This document shows positions 42,106-50,779 of a stretch of 64,000 bases of DNA, in pieces (the stretch's first letter is position 1; each line of letters starts with the position of its first letter). Both the position numbers and the translations under genes were made by a program. The stretch covers positions 52,860 to 116,859 of the forward strand of contig NZ_BBJJ01000023.1 in assembly GCF_000739815.1 (NCBI RefSeq), given 5' to 3'. Source of the stretch: Paraburkholderia mimosarum LMG 23256 = NBRC 106338 (GTDB taxonomy: Bacteria; Pseudomonadota; Gammaproteobacteria; Burkholderiales; Burkholderiaceae). The notes below the pieces were generated by a model. The model saw nothing but the letters and a program-made list of their open reading frames with translations, ran no database searches and was not told the origin of the DNA.

Positions 42106-42783
42106 TTGAAATTTTCCAGAAGCGTTGGAGTACTAATGGGTATCGCCGTCGCGGGTTCACTGACCGGCTGTGCCACCGAGGCGTCGCGATCGTTGCCGGT
42201 TGCGCCTGCGAGCAGTGCGCAAACGCCGTACGTCGGGAATCGCGTGGCGATCGCGGTGGGCAAGTTCGACAACCGCTCGAGCTATATGCGCGGCATCTTC
42301 ACGGATGGAATCGACCGTCTCGGCGGCCAGGCGAAGACCATTCTGGTTACTTCGCTGCAGGAAAGCGGGCGCTTTAACGTCCTCGAGCGGGACAACCTGG
42401 ACGAAATCCGGCAGGAAGCGGCGTTCATGAAGAAGGCGCAGGCCCTGAAGGGGGCCAACTACGTCGTAACGGGGGATGTGACCGAATTTGGCCGCAAGGA
42501 GGTCGGTGACCAGCAGCTGTTCGGCATCCTGGGGCGTGGAAAGAGCCAGGTCGCTTACGCGAAGGTCAGCCTCAATATCGTCGATACGACGACCTCCGAA
42601 GTGATGCTGTCGAGCAGTGGCGCGGCCGAATACAGCCTGTCCAACCGGGAAATCATAGGCTTTGGTGGCACGGCAGGCTACGACTCGACGCTCAATGGCA
42701 AGGTGCTCACTCTCGCCATCCAGGAAGCGGTCGACCGCATGGCTGCCCAGATCGATACAGGCGCACTGCAAGGGGTGAAGTGA
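42106..42783 (+). CDS. CsgG/HfaB-family outer-membrane lipoprotein
   Basis: 225 residues starting at TTG 42106 (GGGAG eight bases upstream). The lipoprotein signal KFSRSVGVLMGIAVAGSLTGC ends in the lipobox LTGC. The mature part has the CsgG domain: VAIAVGKFDNRSSYMRGIF, LVTSLQESGRFNVLERDN, ALKGANYVVTGDVTEFG. The family is best known for curli secretion pores, but this short member sits with DUF4810 and DUF799 genes, a conserved trio with no curli subunits. GTGA links it to the next gene (overlap at 42780). A role in assembling an envelope structure is inference. Confidence 0.85.
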   Translation: MKFSRSVGVLMGIAVAGSLTGCATEASRSLPVAPASSAQTPYVGNRVAIAVGKFDNRSSYMRGIFTDGIDRLGGQAKTILVTSLQESGRFNVLERDNLDEIRQEAAFMKKAQALKGANYVVTGDVTEFGRKEVGDQQLFGILGRGKSQVAYAKVSLNIVDTTTSEVMLSSSGAAEYSLSNREIIGFGGTAGYDSTLNGKVLTLAIQEAVDRMAAQIDTGALQGVK

Positions 42784-42785
42784 AA

Positions 42786-43172
42786 ATGGATCGTGCAATC
42801 AACAGAAACAGGCTCTTCAGCATCGGCGCCGCGCTGCCGGGTATCGCCGCCGGACTGCTGCTGGCGGGATGTGCGCCAACTCATAGTCCTCCCCTTTATC
42901 AATGGGATGCCTACCAGCCTCAGGTGTACGAGTACTTCAAGGGCGAGAAGGGGCCCGATGCGCAGATCGAAGCCCTGGAGGCAGCGCTCGAGCGTATCCG
43001 TGCGAAAGGCAGCATGCCACCGCCGGGCTTTCACGCGCAGCTCGGCATGCTGTATTCGAGCGTTGGCAAGACCGGGCAGGCCACGCAGGAGTTCGAAGCC
43101 GAGAAGGCACTCTTTCCGGAGTCGTCGGCATACATGGATTTCCTGATGAAGAAGAAATCGAAGCCACTTTGA
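42786..43172 (+). CDS. DUF4810 lipoprotein
   Basis: 128 residues. A lipoprotein signal ends in the lipobox LLAGC at about residue 28, and the mature part (LYQWDAYQPQVYEYFKG, PPPGFHAQLGMLYSSVGKTG) resembles a short TPR-like repeat unit. The start is ATG 42786 or the overlapping GTG at 42780. It lies between the CsgG-like and DUF799 genes, with which it is commonly linked. It probably sits in the periplasm-facing leaflet of the outer membrane and helps the CsgG-like protein. Confidence 0.82.
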   Translation: MDRAINRNRLFSIGAALPGIAAGLLLAGCAPTHSPPLYQWDAYQPQVYEYFKGEKGPDAQIEALEAALERIRAKGSMPPPGFHAQLGMLYSSVGKTGQATQEFEAEKALFPESSAYMDFLMKKKSKPL

Positions 43173-43182
43173 GTATCCGTTC

Positions 43183-43854
43183 ATGTTCAAATCACTTTTC
43201 ACGAAACTCGCCTTCGCGTTGTCCATGAGCGCACTGCTGGCGGCCTGCGCAGGGACTGCGCAACGCGTTGACTACACGGCGTTCAAGAACAGCCGCCCAC
43301 GCTCGATTCTCGTGCTGCCGCCGGTGAACGAAACGTCGGATGTTCATGCGACATACGGCGTACTGTCGCAACTGACCAGGCCGCTGGGCGAAGCGGGCTA
43401 TTACGTCGTTCCGGTCGCAGTGATGGACGAGACTTTCCGTCAAAACGGACTCACGACTCCAGCCGACATCCAGTCGGTATCGGGGGCGAAGCTGCGCGAA
43501 ATCTTCGGCGCAGATGCGGCGCTCTATCCGAAGGTCACGCAATACGGTTCCGTGTACCAGATCGTCGACAGCACGACGATCGTCTCGGCATCGGCAAAGC
43601 TGGTCGATCTCAAAACGGGCGACTTGCTCTGGGAGGGCAGGGGCCGCGCGACCGGAAAGGAAATCGGTGCCAACATCGATCTGGGTTTCGGGCTGGTCGG
43701 TGCGCTGGTGCAGGCTGCCGTCAAACAGGTCGCGCATAACCTGTCCGACGAAGCCCATGATGTTGCAGGGCTCACCGGTGACCGTCTCCTGCGCGCCGGC
43801 CCACCCGATGGCCTGTTGTATGGACCCCGTTCACCGAGATACGGCACCGACTGA
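43183..43854 (+). CDS. DUF799 (GNA1162-type) lipoprotein
   Basis: 223 residues. A lipoprotein signal ends in LLAAC at residue 22, then comes YTAFKNSRPRSILVLPPVNE, the DUF799 start. Later GKEIGANIDLGFGLVGALVQ is amphipathic and may contact the membrane. Its Neisseria relative is GNA1162 (NMB1162), a candidate vaccine antigen. It begins ten bases past the DUF4810 stop, so the three lipoproteins form an operon. The C-terminal 30 residues (SPRYGTD at the end) are probably flexible. Confidence 0.85.
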   Translation: MFKSLFTKLAFALSMSALLAACAGTAQRVDYTAFKNSRPRSILVLPPVNETSDVHATYGVLSQLTRPLGEAGYYVVPVAVMDETFRQNGLTTPADIQSVSGAKLREIFGADAALYPKVTQYGSVYQIVDSTTIVSASAKLVDLKTGDLLWEGRGRATGKEIGANIDLGFGLVGALVQAAVKQVAHNLSDEAHDVAGLTGDRLLRAGPPDGLLYGPRSPRYGTD

Positions 43855-43970
43855 CGCATACCGAAGCGTGGCTCTACCGGGACCGCGGTCCGTGGACCTT
43901 TCCACGGAACCACGCCAGCGTTACCTTAACGCGGTTACCGCCCACGTTTCGCAAGAGGAGCCTGTCACCC

Positions 43971-44690
43971 ATGGCAGCACGACTGAACGAATACCAGCAG
44001 CCAATCGGCGAACCCGTCGCCGGTTGGCAACCGCGCGAGCGGCCCGCGCGCGTGACGATCGAAGGTCAGTTTTGCCGCATCGAGCCCATCGATCTCGACC
44101 GGCACGTCGCCGACCTCTTCGAGGCCTATAGCCAGGCTGCCGACGGCCGCGACTGGACCTATCTGTTCGCCGAGCCGTTCACCGATTTCACCGCGTTTCG
44201 CGAATACCTTGCGAAGGCCGCTTCGTCGAACGACCCGTTTCACTACGCCGTGATCGACCGCGCGAGCGGGCGGGCCGTCGGCACGTTCGCGCTCATGCGT
44301 ATCGAACCCGTGCATGGCGTGATCGAGGTCGGCAGCGTGACGTTTTCGCCGCGCCTGAAAGAAACGCCGATTTCCACCGAAGCGCAATACCTGCTGATGC
44401 GCTATGTCTTCGACGACCTCGGCTACCGGCGCTACGAATGGAAATGCGACAGCCTCAACGCGCCCTCGCGCAAGACCGCGTTGCGTCTGGGCTTTCAGTT
44501 CGAGGGCATTTTCCGCCAGGCGATCGTGTACAAGGGGCGCAATCGCGACACGGCGTGGTTCGCCATCATCGACAAGGACTGGCCGCTCGCGAAAGCGGCG
44601 TTCGAGAAGTGGCTCTCGAAAGATAACTTCGACTCAGCCGGCAAGCAACGTGCGTCGCTTGCCAGCCTGCGCGAAGCGGCGGCGTCCTGA
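43971..44690 (+). CDS. GNAT acetyltransferase, RimJ/RimL-like
   Basis: 239 residues with the GNAT fold. A first strand (CRIEPIDLDRHVADLFEAY), the central block IEVGSVTFSPRLKETPISTE, and AQYLLMRYVFDDLGYRRYEW carry the acetyl-CoA binding part. The last region, SLNAPSRKTALRLGFQFEGIF, is typical of RimJ/RimL-type enzymes that acetylate protein N-termini or small amines. It is followed without a gap by a second GNAT gene (TGA at 44688 then ATG at 44691). Confidence 0.88.
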   Translation: MAARLNEYQQPIGEPVAGWQPRERPARVTIEGQFCRIEPIDLDRHVADLFEAYSQAADGRDWTYLFAEPFTDFTAFREYLAKAASSNDPFHYAVIDRASGRAVGTFALMRIEPVHGVIEVGSVTFSPRLKETPISTEAQYLLMRYVFDDLGYRRYEWKCDSLNAPSRKTALRLGFQFEGIFRQAIVYKGRNRDTAWFAIIDKDWPLAKAAFEKWLSKDNFDSAGKQRASLASLREAAAS

Positions 44691-45137
44691 ATGCCGCGGC
44701 CGATCCTTATCCGCGACGTCGCGGCCGCCGACCGGGACGCGTGGTTCAGCCTCTGGGCGGGCTATAACGCGTTCTACGCATCGACGATCTCGCCACACAT
44801 CAGCGAGCGTACGTGGCAGCGCATGCTCGATCCGAACGTGCCGTTGTTCGGCCGCGTCGCCGAACTGGAGGGGCGTGTGGCGGGATTCAGTCTCTCGGTG
44901 CTTCATGAAGGCACATGGGTCGATGCACCCATCTGCTATCTGGAAGACCTGTTCGTCGATCCCGCCTCTCGCGGTGCGGGCCTTGGCAGAAGGCTCATCG
45001 AGGATTTGATCGCGCTGGCGCGCTCGCGCGGCTGGTCGCGCCTTTACTGGCACACGCGGGAGGACAACCCGGCGCGCAAGCTCTACGACGAATTCGCCAC
45101 GGCCGACGACTTCGTGCGCTACCGTCTCCAGTTCTGA
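44691..45137 (+). CDS. GNAT acetyltransferase
   Basis: 148 residues. Motif A has DLFVDPASRGAGLGRRLIEDL (Q/R-x-x-G-x-G/A pattern), and motif B has RLYWHTREDNPARKLYDEF, both typical of small-molecule GNATs. The ATG immediately follows the stop of the previous GNAT gene, so translation is coupled. The substrate is not visible. Confidence 0.88.
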   Translation: MPRPILIRDVAAADRDAWFSLWAGYNAFYASTISPHISERTWQRMLDPNVPLFGRVAELEGRVAGFSLSVLHEGTWVDAPICYLEDLFVDPASRGAGLGRRLIEDLIALARSRGWSRLYWHTREDNPARKLYDEFATADDFVRYRLQF

Positions 45138-45232
45138 AAGCCGCGTGGGCGGCGCCCGCCGGTTGACGGCGGCGCCTGTGAGCGTGCACGATGGGTTCCC
45201 GGGAATGACAGACCATCAACGGAGACACCAAC

Positions 45233-45718
45233 ATGCTGAAGAACCTCGACCCGCTTCTGAACGCCGATATCCTGCATGCGCTGCGCGCGATGGGGCACGG
45301 TGACGAGCTAGTCGTGTGCGACGCGAATTTCCCCGCCGATTCCATTGCGCGCGCAACGGCGCTTGGCAGGCTGCTACGCATCGACGGCGCCAACGCGCCG
45401 CGCGCCATTCGCGCGATCCTCTCGGTGCTGCCGCTCGATACCTTCGTCGAGTCGCCGGCCATGCGCATGGAAGTCGTGGGCGAGCCCGGCACGATCCCAA
45501 CCGTCCAGCGCGAAGCGCAAGCCGAAGTGGATGCCGCCGAGGGCCGGCCGGTGCCGTTCGCATCCATCGAGCGTCATGCGTTCTACGCGCGGGCGCGCAA
45601 GGCATATTGCGTGATCGCTACGGGCGAAACACGCGGCTACGGCTGCTTCGTGTTCGCCAAGGGCGTGCTGCTCGCGCCCGATGCGCCTGGTGCATCGGGC
45701 GGCACAAGCGCGCCCTGA
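45233..45718 (+). CDS. RbsD/FucU sugar mutarotase family protein
   Basis: 161 residues. The N-terminal helix has NADILHALRAMGHGDELVVCDANFP with the catalytic His and Asp (MGHGDEL, VCDANFP). The C-terminal part has KAYCVIATGETRGYGCFVF. FucU-type members interconvert alpha and beta anomers of fucose or related sugars. It stands between two GNAT genes and an aldehyde dehydrogenase remnant, suggesting the rest of a sugar locus may have been lost. Confidence 0.85.
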   Translation: MLKNLDPLLNADILHALRAMGHGDELVVCDANFPADSIARATALGRLLRIDGANAPRAIRAILSVLPLDTFVESPAMRMEVVGEPGTIPTVQREAQAEVDAAEGRPVPFASIERHAFYARARKAYCVIATGETRGYGCFVFAKGVLLAPDAPGASGGTSAP

Positions 45719-45779
45719 CCTTCCGCGTTTTTCCACGCTGAAAGGAGCCGCGCGGCGGAAGGGTAGCGCGGCGCTTTCC

Positions 45780-45974
45780 TCATCGACATCCGTCACCGGC
45801 GCGCACGGCGGCATGATGCTCGCGCACGAGGAGACGTTCGGCCCCGTCGCTGCGGTGTTCCGCTTCGAGAGCGAGGAAGAAGCGATCCAGGCGGCGAACG
45901 ACACCGACTTCGGCCTTTCCGCGTACTTCTATGCGCGCGACATCGGCCGTGTGTGGCGCGTGGCGGGCGCTCTT
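45780..45974 (+). pseudogene. Aldehyde dehydrogenase remnant (GabD-like)
   Basis: A frame without its own start reads GGMMLAHEETFGPVAAVFRF and then EEEAIQAANDTDFGLSAYFY, ARDIGRVWRVAGAL. This is the C-terminal core of a succinate-semialdehyde-type dehydrogenase, including the A-N-D-T-x-F-G-L-S motif. It carries no catalytic Cys or cofactor domain. Similarity ends at about 45974, so only some 65 residues survive. The rest of 45719-46041 holds nothing else I recognise. Confidence 0.75.
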
Positions 45975-46041
45975 CGCCGCGTGAGCGAGAAGAGCACGAG
46001 TAGGGCGGCGGCCTGGCACCGCCCGCGCGCTACAGCAAGCG

Positions 46042-47202
46042 CTACGCGCTTTCGAGATGCGCGGCAAGCCGCGCCAGCATCGCATCACAGCGATCAAGCT
46101 GTGCGGCACTCACGAACTCGTCTGGCTTGTGACCTTGCTCCATGCTGCCAGGCCCGCACACGACGGCGGGAATTCCCGCCCGCGTGAACAGTCCGCCCTC
46201 GGTGCCGAACGCGACCGTACCGAAGTCGCCCAGCTCGCCGATGACGGCGAGGAGCTGCGCGGCTTCGCTATCAGGCGGCGTCGCAAGGCCTGGATAAGCG
46301 TTCAGGAGCTCGAAGCCGATGTCGGTATCGGCTTGCACCTTACGCATTTTCGGCAGCAGTTCCGCTTGCGCATACGACTCGATCCGCCCGGCAATCGACT
46401 GTGCCTCCAGGCCCGGGACCGAGCGCACTTCGAAGTCGAACTCACACTCTGCCGCCACGATGTTCAGCGCGCGCCCGCCCGCGATGACGCCCGTTTGAAC
46501 GGTAGAGAACGGAGGATCGAAGCGCTCGTCGCGATGCTCGGGCCGGGCGAGTTCCTCGCCGATGCTTTCCAGCCTGTTGATGAGTCGCGCGGCGTATTGA
46601 ATGGCATTGACGCCATACGGCGCGTAAGCCGAATGACACGCCGAGCCCTTCACGCGGCAGCGCATTGCGAGCTTCCCCTTGTGGCCGAGCACGGGCTTCA
46701 TTTCCGTCGGCTCGCCGATCATGCACAAACGCGGCTTGTGTGCGCGCTTCTCGAGTTCTGCGAGCATCGGCCGCACCCCGACGCAGCCGACTTCTTCGTC
46801 GTATGAGAACGCGATATGTACCGGCAGGTCGAGTTTGCGCTCGACGAACATGGGCACCGCCGCGAGCACGCACGCCAGAAAGCCCTTCATGTCCGCCGTA
46901 CCGCGCCCGTAAAGCCGCCCATTCTTTTCCGTGAGGCGGAACGGGTCGACGGTCCACGCCTGTCCCTCGACGGGCACGACGTCCGTATGTCCCGACAACA
47001 CGATGCCACCCTGCTCGCGCGGACCGATGGTCGCGAAGAGACTGGCTTTCGTGCGCTCGGCGTTGTGAAACAGCTCGCTTTCTACGCCAAAACCCGCGAG
47101 ATAGCGCTGCACGAACGCGATCAGTTCAAGATTCGATTCGCGGCTGACGGTCGCGAAACCGATCAGCCGCTCGAGCAGCGCGCGGCTGGCACGTTCACTC
47201 AT
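46042..47202 (-). CDS. argE: ArgE-like M20 deacetylase
   Basis: 386 residues. Metal ligands of the M20/ArgE family are intact: His72 in GHTDVVPVEG, Asp104 in GRGTADMKGFLA, Glu136-137 in SYDEEVGC, Glu164 in MIGEPTEMKP and a C-terminal His in MEQGHKPDEFV. The ATG at 47202 overlaps the DUF1028 stop by eight bases (ATGAGTGA) with GGAG upstream, so it is translationally coupled; an ATG at 47217 is possible. Sequence supports N-acetylornithine deacetylase, but its operon partners suggest the N-acyl substrate may be a catabolic intermediate instead. Confidence 0.85.
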   Translation of the reverse strand: MSERASRALLERLIGFATVSRESNLELIAFVQRYLAGFGVESELFHNAERTKASLFATIGPREQGGIVLSGHTDVVPVEGQAWTVDPFRLTEKNGRLYGRGTADMKGFLACVLAAVPMFVERKLDLPVHIAFSYDEEVGCVGVRPMLAELEKRAHKPRLCMIGEPTEMKPVLGHKGKLAMRCRVKGSACHSAYAPYGVNAIQYAARLINRLESIGEELARPEHRDERFDPPFSTVQTGVIAGGRALNIVAAECEFDFEVRSVPGLEAQSIAGRIESYAQAELLPKMRKVQADTDIGFELLNAYPGLATPPDSEAAQLLAVIGELGDFGTVAFGTEGGLFTRAGIPAVVCGPGSMEQGHKPDEFVSAAQLDRCDAMLARLAAHLESA

Positions 47203-47872
47203 CGCCTGGCACTCCATAGCTTGGCGCGGCGCCCGGATCCAGCGCGCGGGTGACGTAATCCTGCATCTGCGGAAGATACGCTCGCCATAGCTGCGCTAGC
47301 TGACCGATGGGGTCGTCGTCGGCCCAATCGACTCTCAAATCCACGATCGACCAGACCTGCCGGTCGACGACTTTCAGCGCGGCGGAATGAACCGGGCCGG
47401 CTTCTCCGCCTGCCTCGACAGCGGCGTGCATTGCGGCCAGCAGACGCGCGGCGAGCAGCCCATGCGTGCGCTCGAATGCGCGCACCATCTCGTCGACGAC
47501 TTGGGGCGCGGCGAGCATGTTGCCGGCCGCGACGCACTGATCGCCGGCCACCGCATGATGCAGCCCGAGCGCGTTGTCGCCGGTGAAGAACGCGGTGCGG
47601 CCCTGGGCGTCGATCACCGTGACTTGCCGCCAGGCATTGAAGGTGTCGGTGGCGCGGGCCTGCATCAACGCAACATGCGGCGCAAGCTTCTGCTGCTCCA
47701 TGAGATCGAGGATTTGCGGGCCGAGCGCGGGCAGCGTGACATTCTGCGTCGCAACTGCGCCGACGCCTGCCCGCACCCATGGGCAACGCGCGCCCACGGC
47801 AATACTCGACGAACTGATGGCGATCCCCAGTTGTCCGGTCTCCCGGCAACGTCCGACGATTGAGAATGTCAT
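47195..47872 (-). CDS. DUF1028 (Ntn-hydrolase-like) protein
   Basis: 225 residues starting MTFSIVGRCRETGQLGIAISS. The Thr2 nucleophile-like start and the following GVGAVATQNVTLPALGPQIL are family traits of DUF1028, related to the Ntn-hydrolase fold. No maturation propeptide is seen, so it would self-expose Thr after Met removal. The family is often beside RidA and M20 genes and is thought to hydrolyse amides, but this is not proven. It lies ten bases beyond the RidA gene on the same strand. Confidence 0.8.
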   Translation of the reverse strand: MTFSIVGRCRETGQLGIAISSSSIAVGARCPWVRAGVGAVATQNVTLPALGPQILDLMEQQKLAPHVALMQARATDTFNAWRQVTVIDAQGRTAFFTGDNALGLHHAVAGDQCVAAGNMLAAPQVVDEMVRAFERTHGLLAARLLAAMHAAVEAGGEAGPVHSAALKVVDRQVWSIVDLRVDWADDDPIGQLAQLWRAYLPQMQDYVTRALDPGAAPSYGVPGDE

Positions 47873-47882
47873 GCGCCGCTCC

Positions 47883-48314
47883 TTATGCCTCGCCAGGCGT
47901 CCAGTTCTCGGGAATCACCGCGATCACGTCGATTTCCATCAGCCATTGCGGTTGGCCGAGCGCGCTCACGCACAAACCGGTCGAGATCGGATACACACCC
48001 TTGAGCCACTTTCCGACTTCCTGATAGACCGGCTCGCGATAACGTGGATCGATGATGTACGTCGTCGTCTTGACGATGTGCGAAAGGTCGCTGCCTGCTT
48101 CTTCGAGCAACTGCTTGACGTTCTTCATCGCCTGCCCGGCTTGCGCGCGCGGATCGCCGAGGCCGATCAGCTTGCCGTCGAAGTCGGTGCCGACCTGGCC
48201 GCGCACGTAGACCGTGTTGCCTGCGCGAACGGCCTGGCACAGGTCGTTGTCGAGCGTCTGGTTCGGGTACGTGTCTTTCGTGTTGAACATGCGGATGCGG
48301 GTATGGATAGGCAT
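47883..48314 (-). CDS. RidA-family protein (YjgF/YER057c/UK114)
   Basis: 143 residues. The Rid start has MFNTKDTYPNQTLDNDLCQA, followed by GNTVYVRGQVGTDFDG, then MKNVKQLLEEAGSDLSHIVK. The substrate Arg of true RidA (R105) appears within IDPRYREPVYQEVGKW. True RidA hydrolyses enamine/imine intermediates to oxo acids; clade members next to monooxygenases act as specialised hydrolases (compare RutC). Its ATG overlaps the monooxygenase stop by one base (TGATG), with GGAG upstream. Confidence 0.9.
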   Translation of the reverse strand: MPIHTRIRMFNTKDTYPNQTLDNDLCQAVRAGNTVYVRGQVGTDFDGKLIGLGDPRAQAGQAMKNVKQLLEEAGSDLSHIVKTTTYIIDPRYREPVYQEVGKWLKGVYPISTGLCVSALGQPQWLMEIDVIAVIPENWTPGEA

Positions 48315-49654
48315 CAATTCACTCCGGTTTCGTTGAGGGTGCTTGCGTGCGATGCGTCGTGCGCGGTATTCGTGGCCAGTGCCAGGCGTTCGCGTTGCGC
48401 CGCATCGCGATAGTCGAGGTATTTGCGCTGCGTGACGATGTGATCGGCGATGTGCTTCGCGTCGTGCCACACGCCCCAGATGAACGACGACCCGCGCCGC
48501 GACAGCCACGGCAGGCCGAGGAAATACACGCCCGGTTCCTTCGAGACGCCACGCTGATGCTTCGGCTTGCCTTGCTCGTCGAAGGCGTCGACGTGCAGCC
48601 AGCTGTAATCGACGGCATAGCCGGTCGCCCAGATGATCGTCTTCACGCCAGACTTCGCGAGGTCCAGCTCGCGCAGCGGATGCGTGACGCACTCGGGATC
48701 GGGCGGAATGAAGCGTGCCTCGGAATCTTCCGGCAGGTCGATGCCGTTGCGCTCGACATAGCCGTCGGCCGCGTCGAGCAGCGACATCAGGTTGTCGTCG
48801 CCGCGCTTGAGGTTCTCCGCCAGATCCTGGTCGAACGTCACGATGCCGTTATCGAACGATTTCGTGACACCGACGAGCGTCATGCCTTCATGCGCGAGCC
48901 GGCGAAAATCGATGGTCCGGCCGCCGTAAGCGCCGCTCACGGCGATCGTCACGTGCTCGCGTCCGGGCCCAGCTACCTCCTTGTCCCATTCGCCGAGCAC
49001 GCCGAGCCACCAGCAGAAGTCGCGGTTGCGGTAAGCGCGCGGCGGCCGATCGTGCGGCCCGACCGACAGATACACCGTGCGGCCCGCGCGCCGCAGTTCC
49101 TCGGCGATCTGTGTGCCCGACGAACCCGCGCCGACGACGAGCACCGCACCATCGGGCAACTGCGCCGGATTGCGATAGTCTGCCGAGTGCATCTGTGTGA
49201 GATGCGGGTCCTTTGGCGCGATGGCGGGAATCACTGGACGCTGGAACGGGCCCGTCGCCACGACGACACGATTGGCCTCGAACGTGCCATTGCTCGTCGC
49301 CACAGTGAAGCCCGAACGGCCTTGAATGCGCTCGACGCTCGTCACCTCCACGCCGGTGCGGACAGGTGCATTGAATTTACGTGCGTACGCAACGAAATAG
49401 TCGGCGACCTGTTCCTTCGGCGCGAAGGCGTCGGGATGCAGTCCTTCGAATTCCATGCCGGGAAAGCGGTCGTGCCAGGCGGGACCGTTGGCGACCAGCG
49501 AATCCCATCGGCTCGTGCGCCAGCGCTCGGCAATGCGATCGCGTTCGAGCACGAGATGCGGCACGCCCGACCTGCCGAGATGCTCGCTCATTGCCACGCC
49601 CGCCTGACCGGCGCCTATCACCAGTGTGTCGATGGACACGTTGTCAGCCTTCAT
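48314..49654 (-). CDS. Flavin-dependent monooxygenase (class B, YUCCA-like)
   Basis: 446 residues with two dinucleotide-binding motifs: FAD in TLVIGAGQAGVAM (residues 11-23) and NADPH in VLVVGAGSSGTQIAEEL (about residue 177). An FMO-type fingerprint is in DPHLTQMHSADYRN, and the C-terminal ATG-Y is in IIWATGYAVDYSW. The enzyme should add one oxygen atom to an N- or S-containing or aromatic substrate. It is the first gene of a leftward operon: FMO, RidA, DUF1028, ArgE-like, which suggests an oxygenase whose unstable product is cleared by RidA and hydrolases. Confidence 0.9.
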   Translation of the reverse strand: MKADNVSIDTLVIGAGQAGVAMSEHLGRSGVPHLVLERDRIAERWRTSRWDSLVANGPAWHDRFPGMEFEGLHPDAFAPKEQVADYFVAYARKFNAPVRTGVEVTSVERIQGRSGFTVATSNGTFEANRVVVATGPFQRPVIPAIAPKDPHLTQMHSADYRNPAQLPDGAVLVVGAGSSGTQIAEELRRAGRTVYLSVGPHDRPPRAYRNRDFCWWLGVLGEWDKEVAGPGREHVTIAVSGAYGGRTIDFRRLAHEGMTLVGVTKSFDNGIVTFDQDLAENLKRGDDNLMSLLDAADGYVERNGIDLPEDSEARFIPPDPECVTHPLRELDLAKSGVKTIIWATGYAVDYSWLHVDAFDEQGKPKHQRGVSKEPGVYFLGLPWLSRRGSSFIWGVWHDAKHIADHIVTQRKYLDYRDAAQRERLALATNTAHDASHASTLNETGVN

Positions 49655-49825
49655 CTGTGTTCTCCTTCGGATTGCGAATATCGTCCTGTTCGTCGAAGCG
49701 GACTGTACGCGCGACCCAGGATAGGTAAAAGTATTAAAATAAAATCTTATGCATCGGATTTAGCTATGCAACCACGCGTCGGCGATGTGCCGTCCCGGTT
49801 GCGCCCTCCAGAGAGACCGCTTGAA

Positions 49826-50752
49826 ATGGACGGAGTATCGATTCGCTATTCACTGCGCCAGTTGCGCTATTTCATCGCGACGGCAGAAACGCTTTCGTTC
49901 ACTGCCGCGGCGAAGCGGCTGCACATCTCGCAGCCTTCGATATCGACCGCGCTGGCAGAGCTGGAGGCATCGTTCGGCGTGCAATTGTTCATCCGTCATC
50001 ACGCAAGCGGACTGTCGCTAACTCAACCGGGACGAGATCTGCTCGTCCACGCACGCAGTCTCCTGAAAAGCGCCGAGGAACTGCAACTCACGGCGCAAGA
50101 ACTCGACGGCGGCGTATCCGGCACCGTTTCGCTCGGATGCCTCGTCTCGCTTGCGCCGCCGCTCATGCCGTCGCTCATCAGCGAGTTCCTGCGCGAACAT
50201 TCGGCGATCACATTCATCACCAGGGAAGCGCATCAGGATGGCCTGCTGAGCGGGCTCAGCGACGGCTCGCTGGATGTCGCTCTCACCTATAGCCTCGATA
50301 TCGCGGAAGGCATCGCCTTCGTTCCAGTCGTCTCGCTGCCTCCGTACGTGATCCTCCCGAAAACGCACCGGCTCGCACGCGCAGCAAAGGTCTCGCTAAA
50401 GGATCTGCTGCCGCAGCCTTACGTGATGCTTGACCTTCCGCACAGCCGCGAATATTTCTCGACGCTCTTTGACGCGGCAGGCAGCCGGCCTGTCGCCGCG
50501 TTCCGCTCGTCGCAGCCCGAGGTCGTGCGCGGCATGGTGGCGAATGGTCTGGGCTACAGCATTCTCAACTTTCCGCTCGAGTCGTGCCGCACCGTGGACG
50601 GCAAGGAATTTGTCATCAAGCGCTTCAAGGAGGCCGTTCCCGCGACGGTGCTCGGCATTGCGACGTCGAACACCGTGCGGCAACGCGAGGTGGTGAAGCG
50701 CTTCGTCGCGTTTTGCGAAAGCTATATCCGGCAGTTGCACCTCAAGCATTGA
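49826..50752 (+). CDS. LysR-type regulator of the FMO-RidA-DUF1028-ArgE cluster
   Basis: 308 residues. The helix-turn-helix reads LRQLRYFIATAETLSFTAAA, LHISQPSISTALAELEASFG, with an effector domain from about residue 95. The ATG at 49826 starts the conserved part; an ATG at 49766 would add 20 residues. It is transcribed divergently from the monooxygenase gene over a 171-base gap, the usual layout for an activator of that operon, and is followed by a convergent NCS1 permease. The effector is probably the operon's substrate. Confidence 0.88.
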   Translation: MDGVSIRYSLRQLRYFIATAETLSFTAAAKRLHISQPSISTALAELEASFGVQLFIRHHASGLSLTQPGRDLLVHARSLLKSAEELQLTAQELDGGVSGTVSLGCLVSLAPPLMPSLISEFLREHSAITFITREAHQDGLLSGLSDGSLDVALTYSLDIAEGIAFVPVVSLPPYVILPKTHRLARAAKVSLKDLLPQPYVMLDLPHSREYFSTLFDAAGSRPVAAFRSSQPEVVRGMVANGLGYSILNFPLESCRTVDGKEFVIKRFKEAVPATVLGIATSNTVRQREVVKRFVAFCESYIRQLHLKH

Positions 50753-50779
50753 TGAGGTGCTTGCGACGATCCCGGTGAC

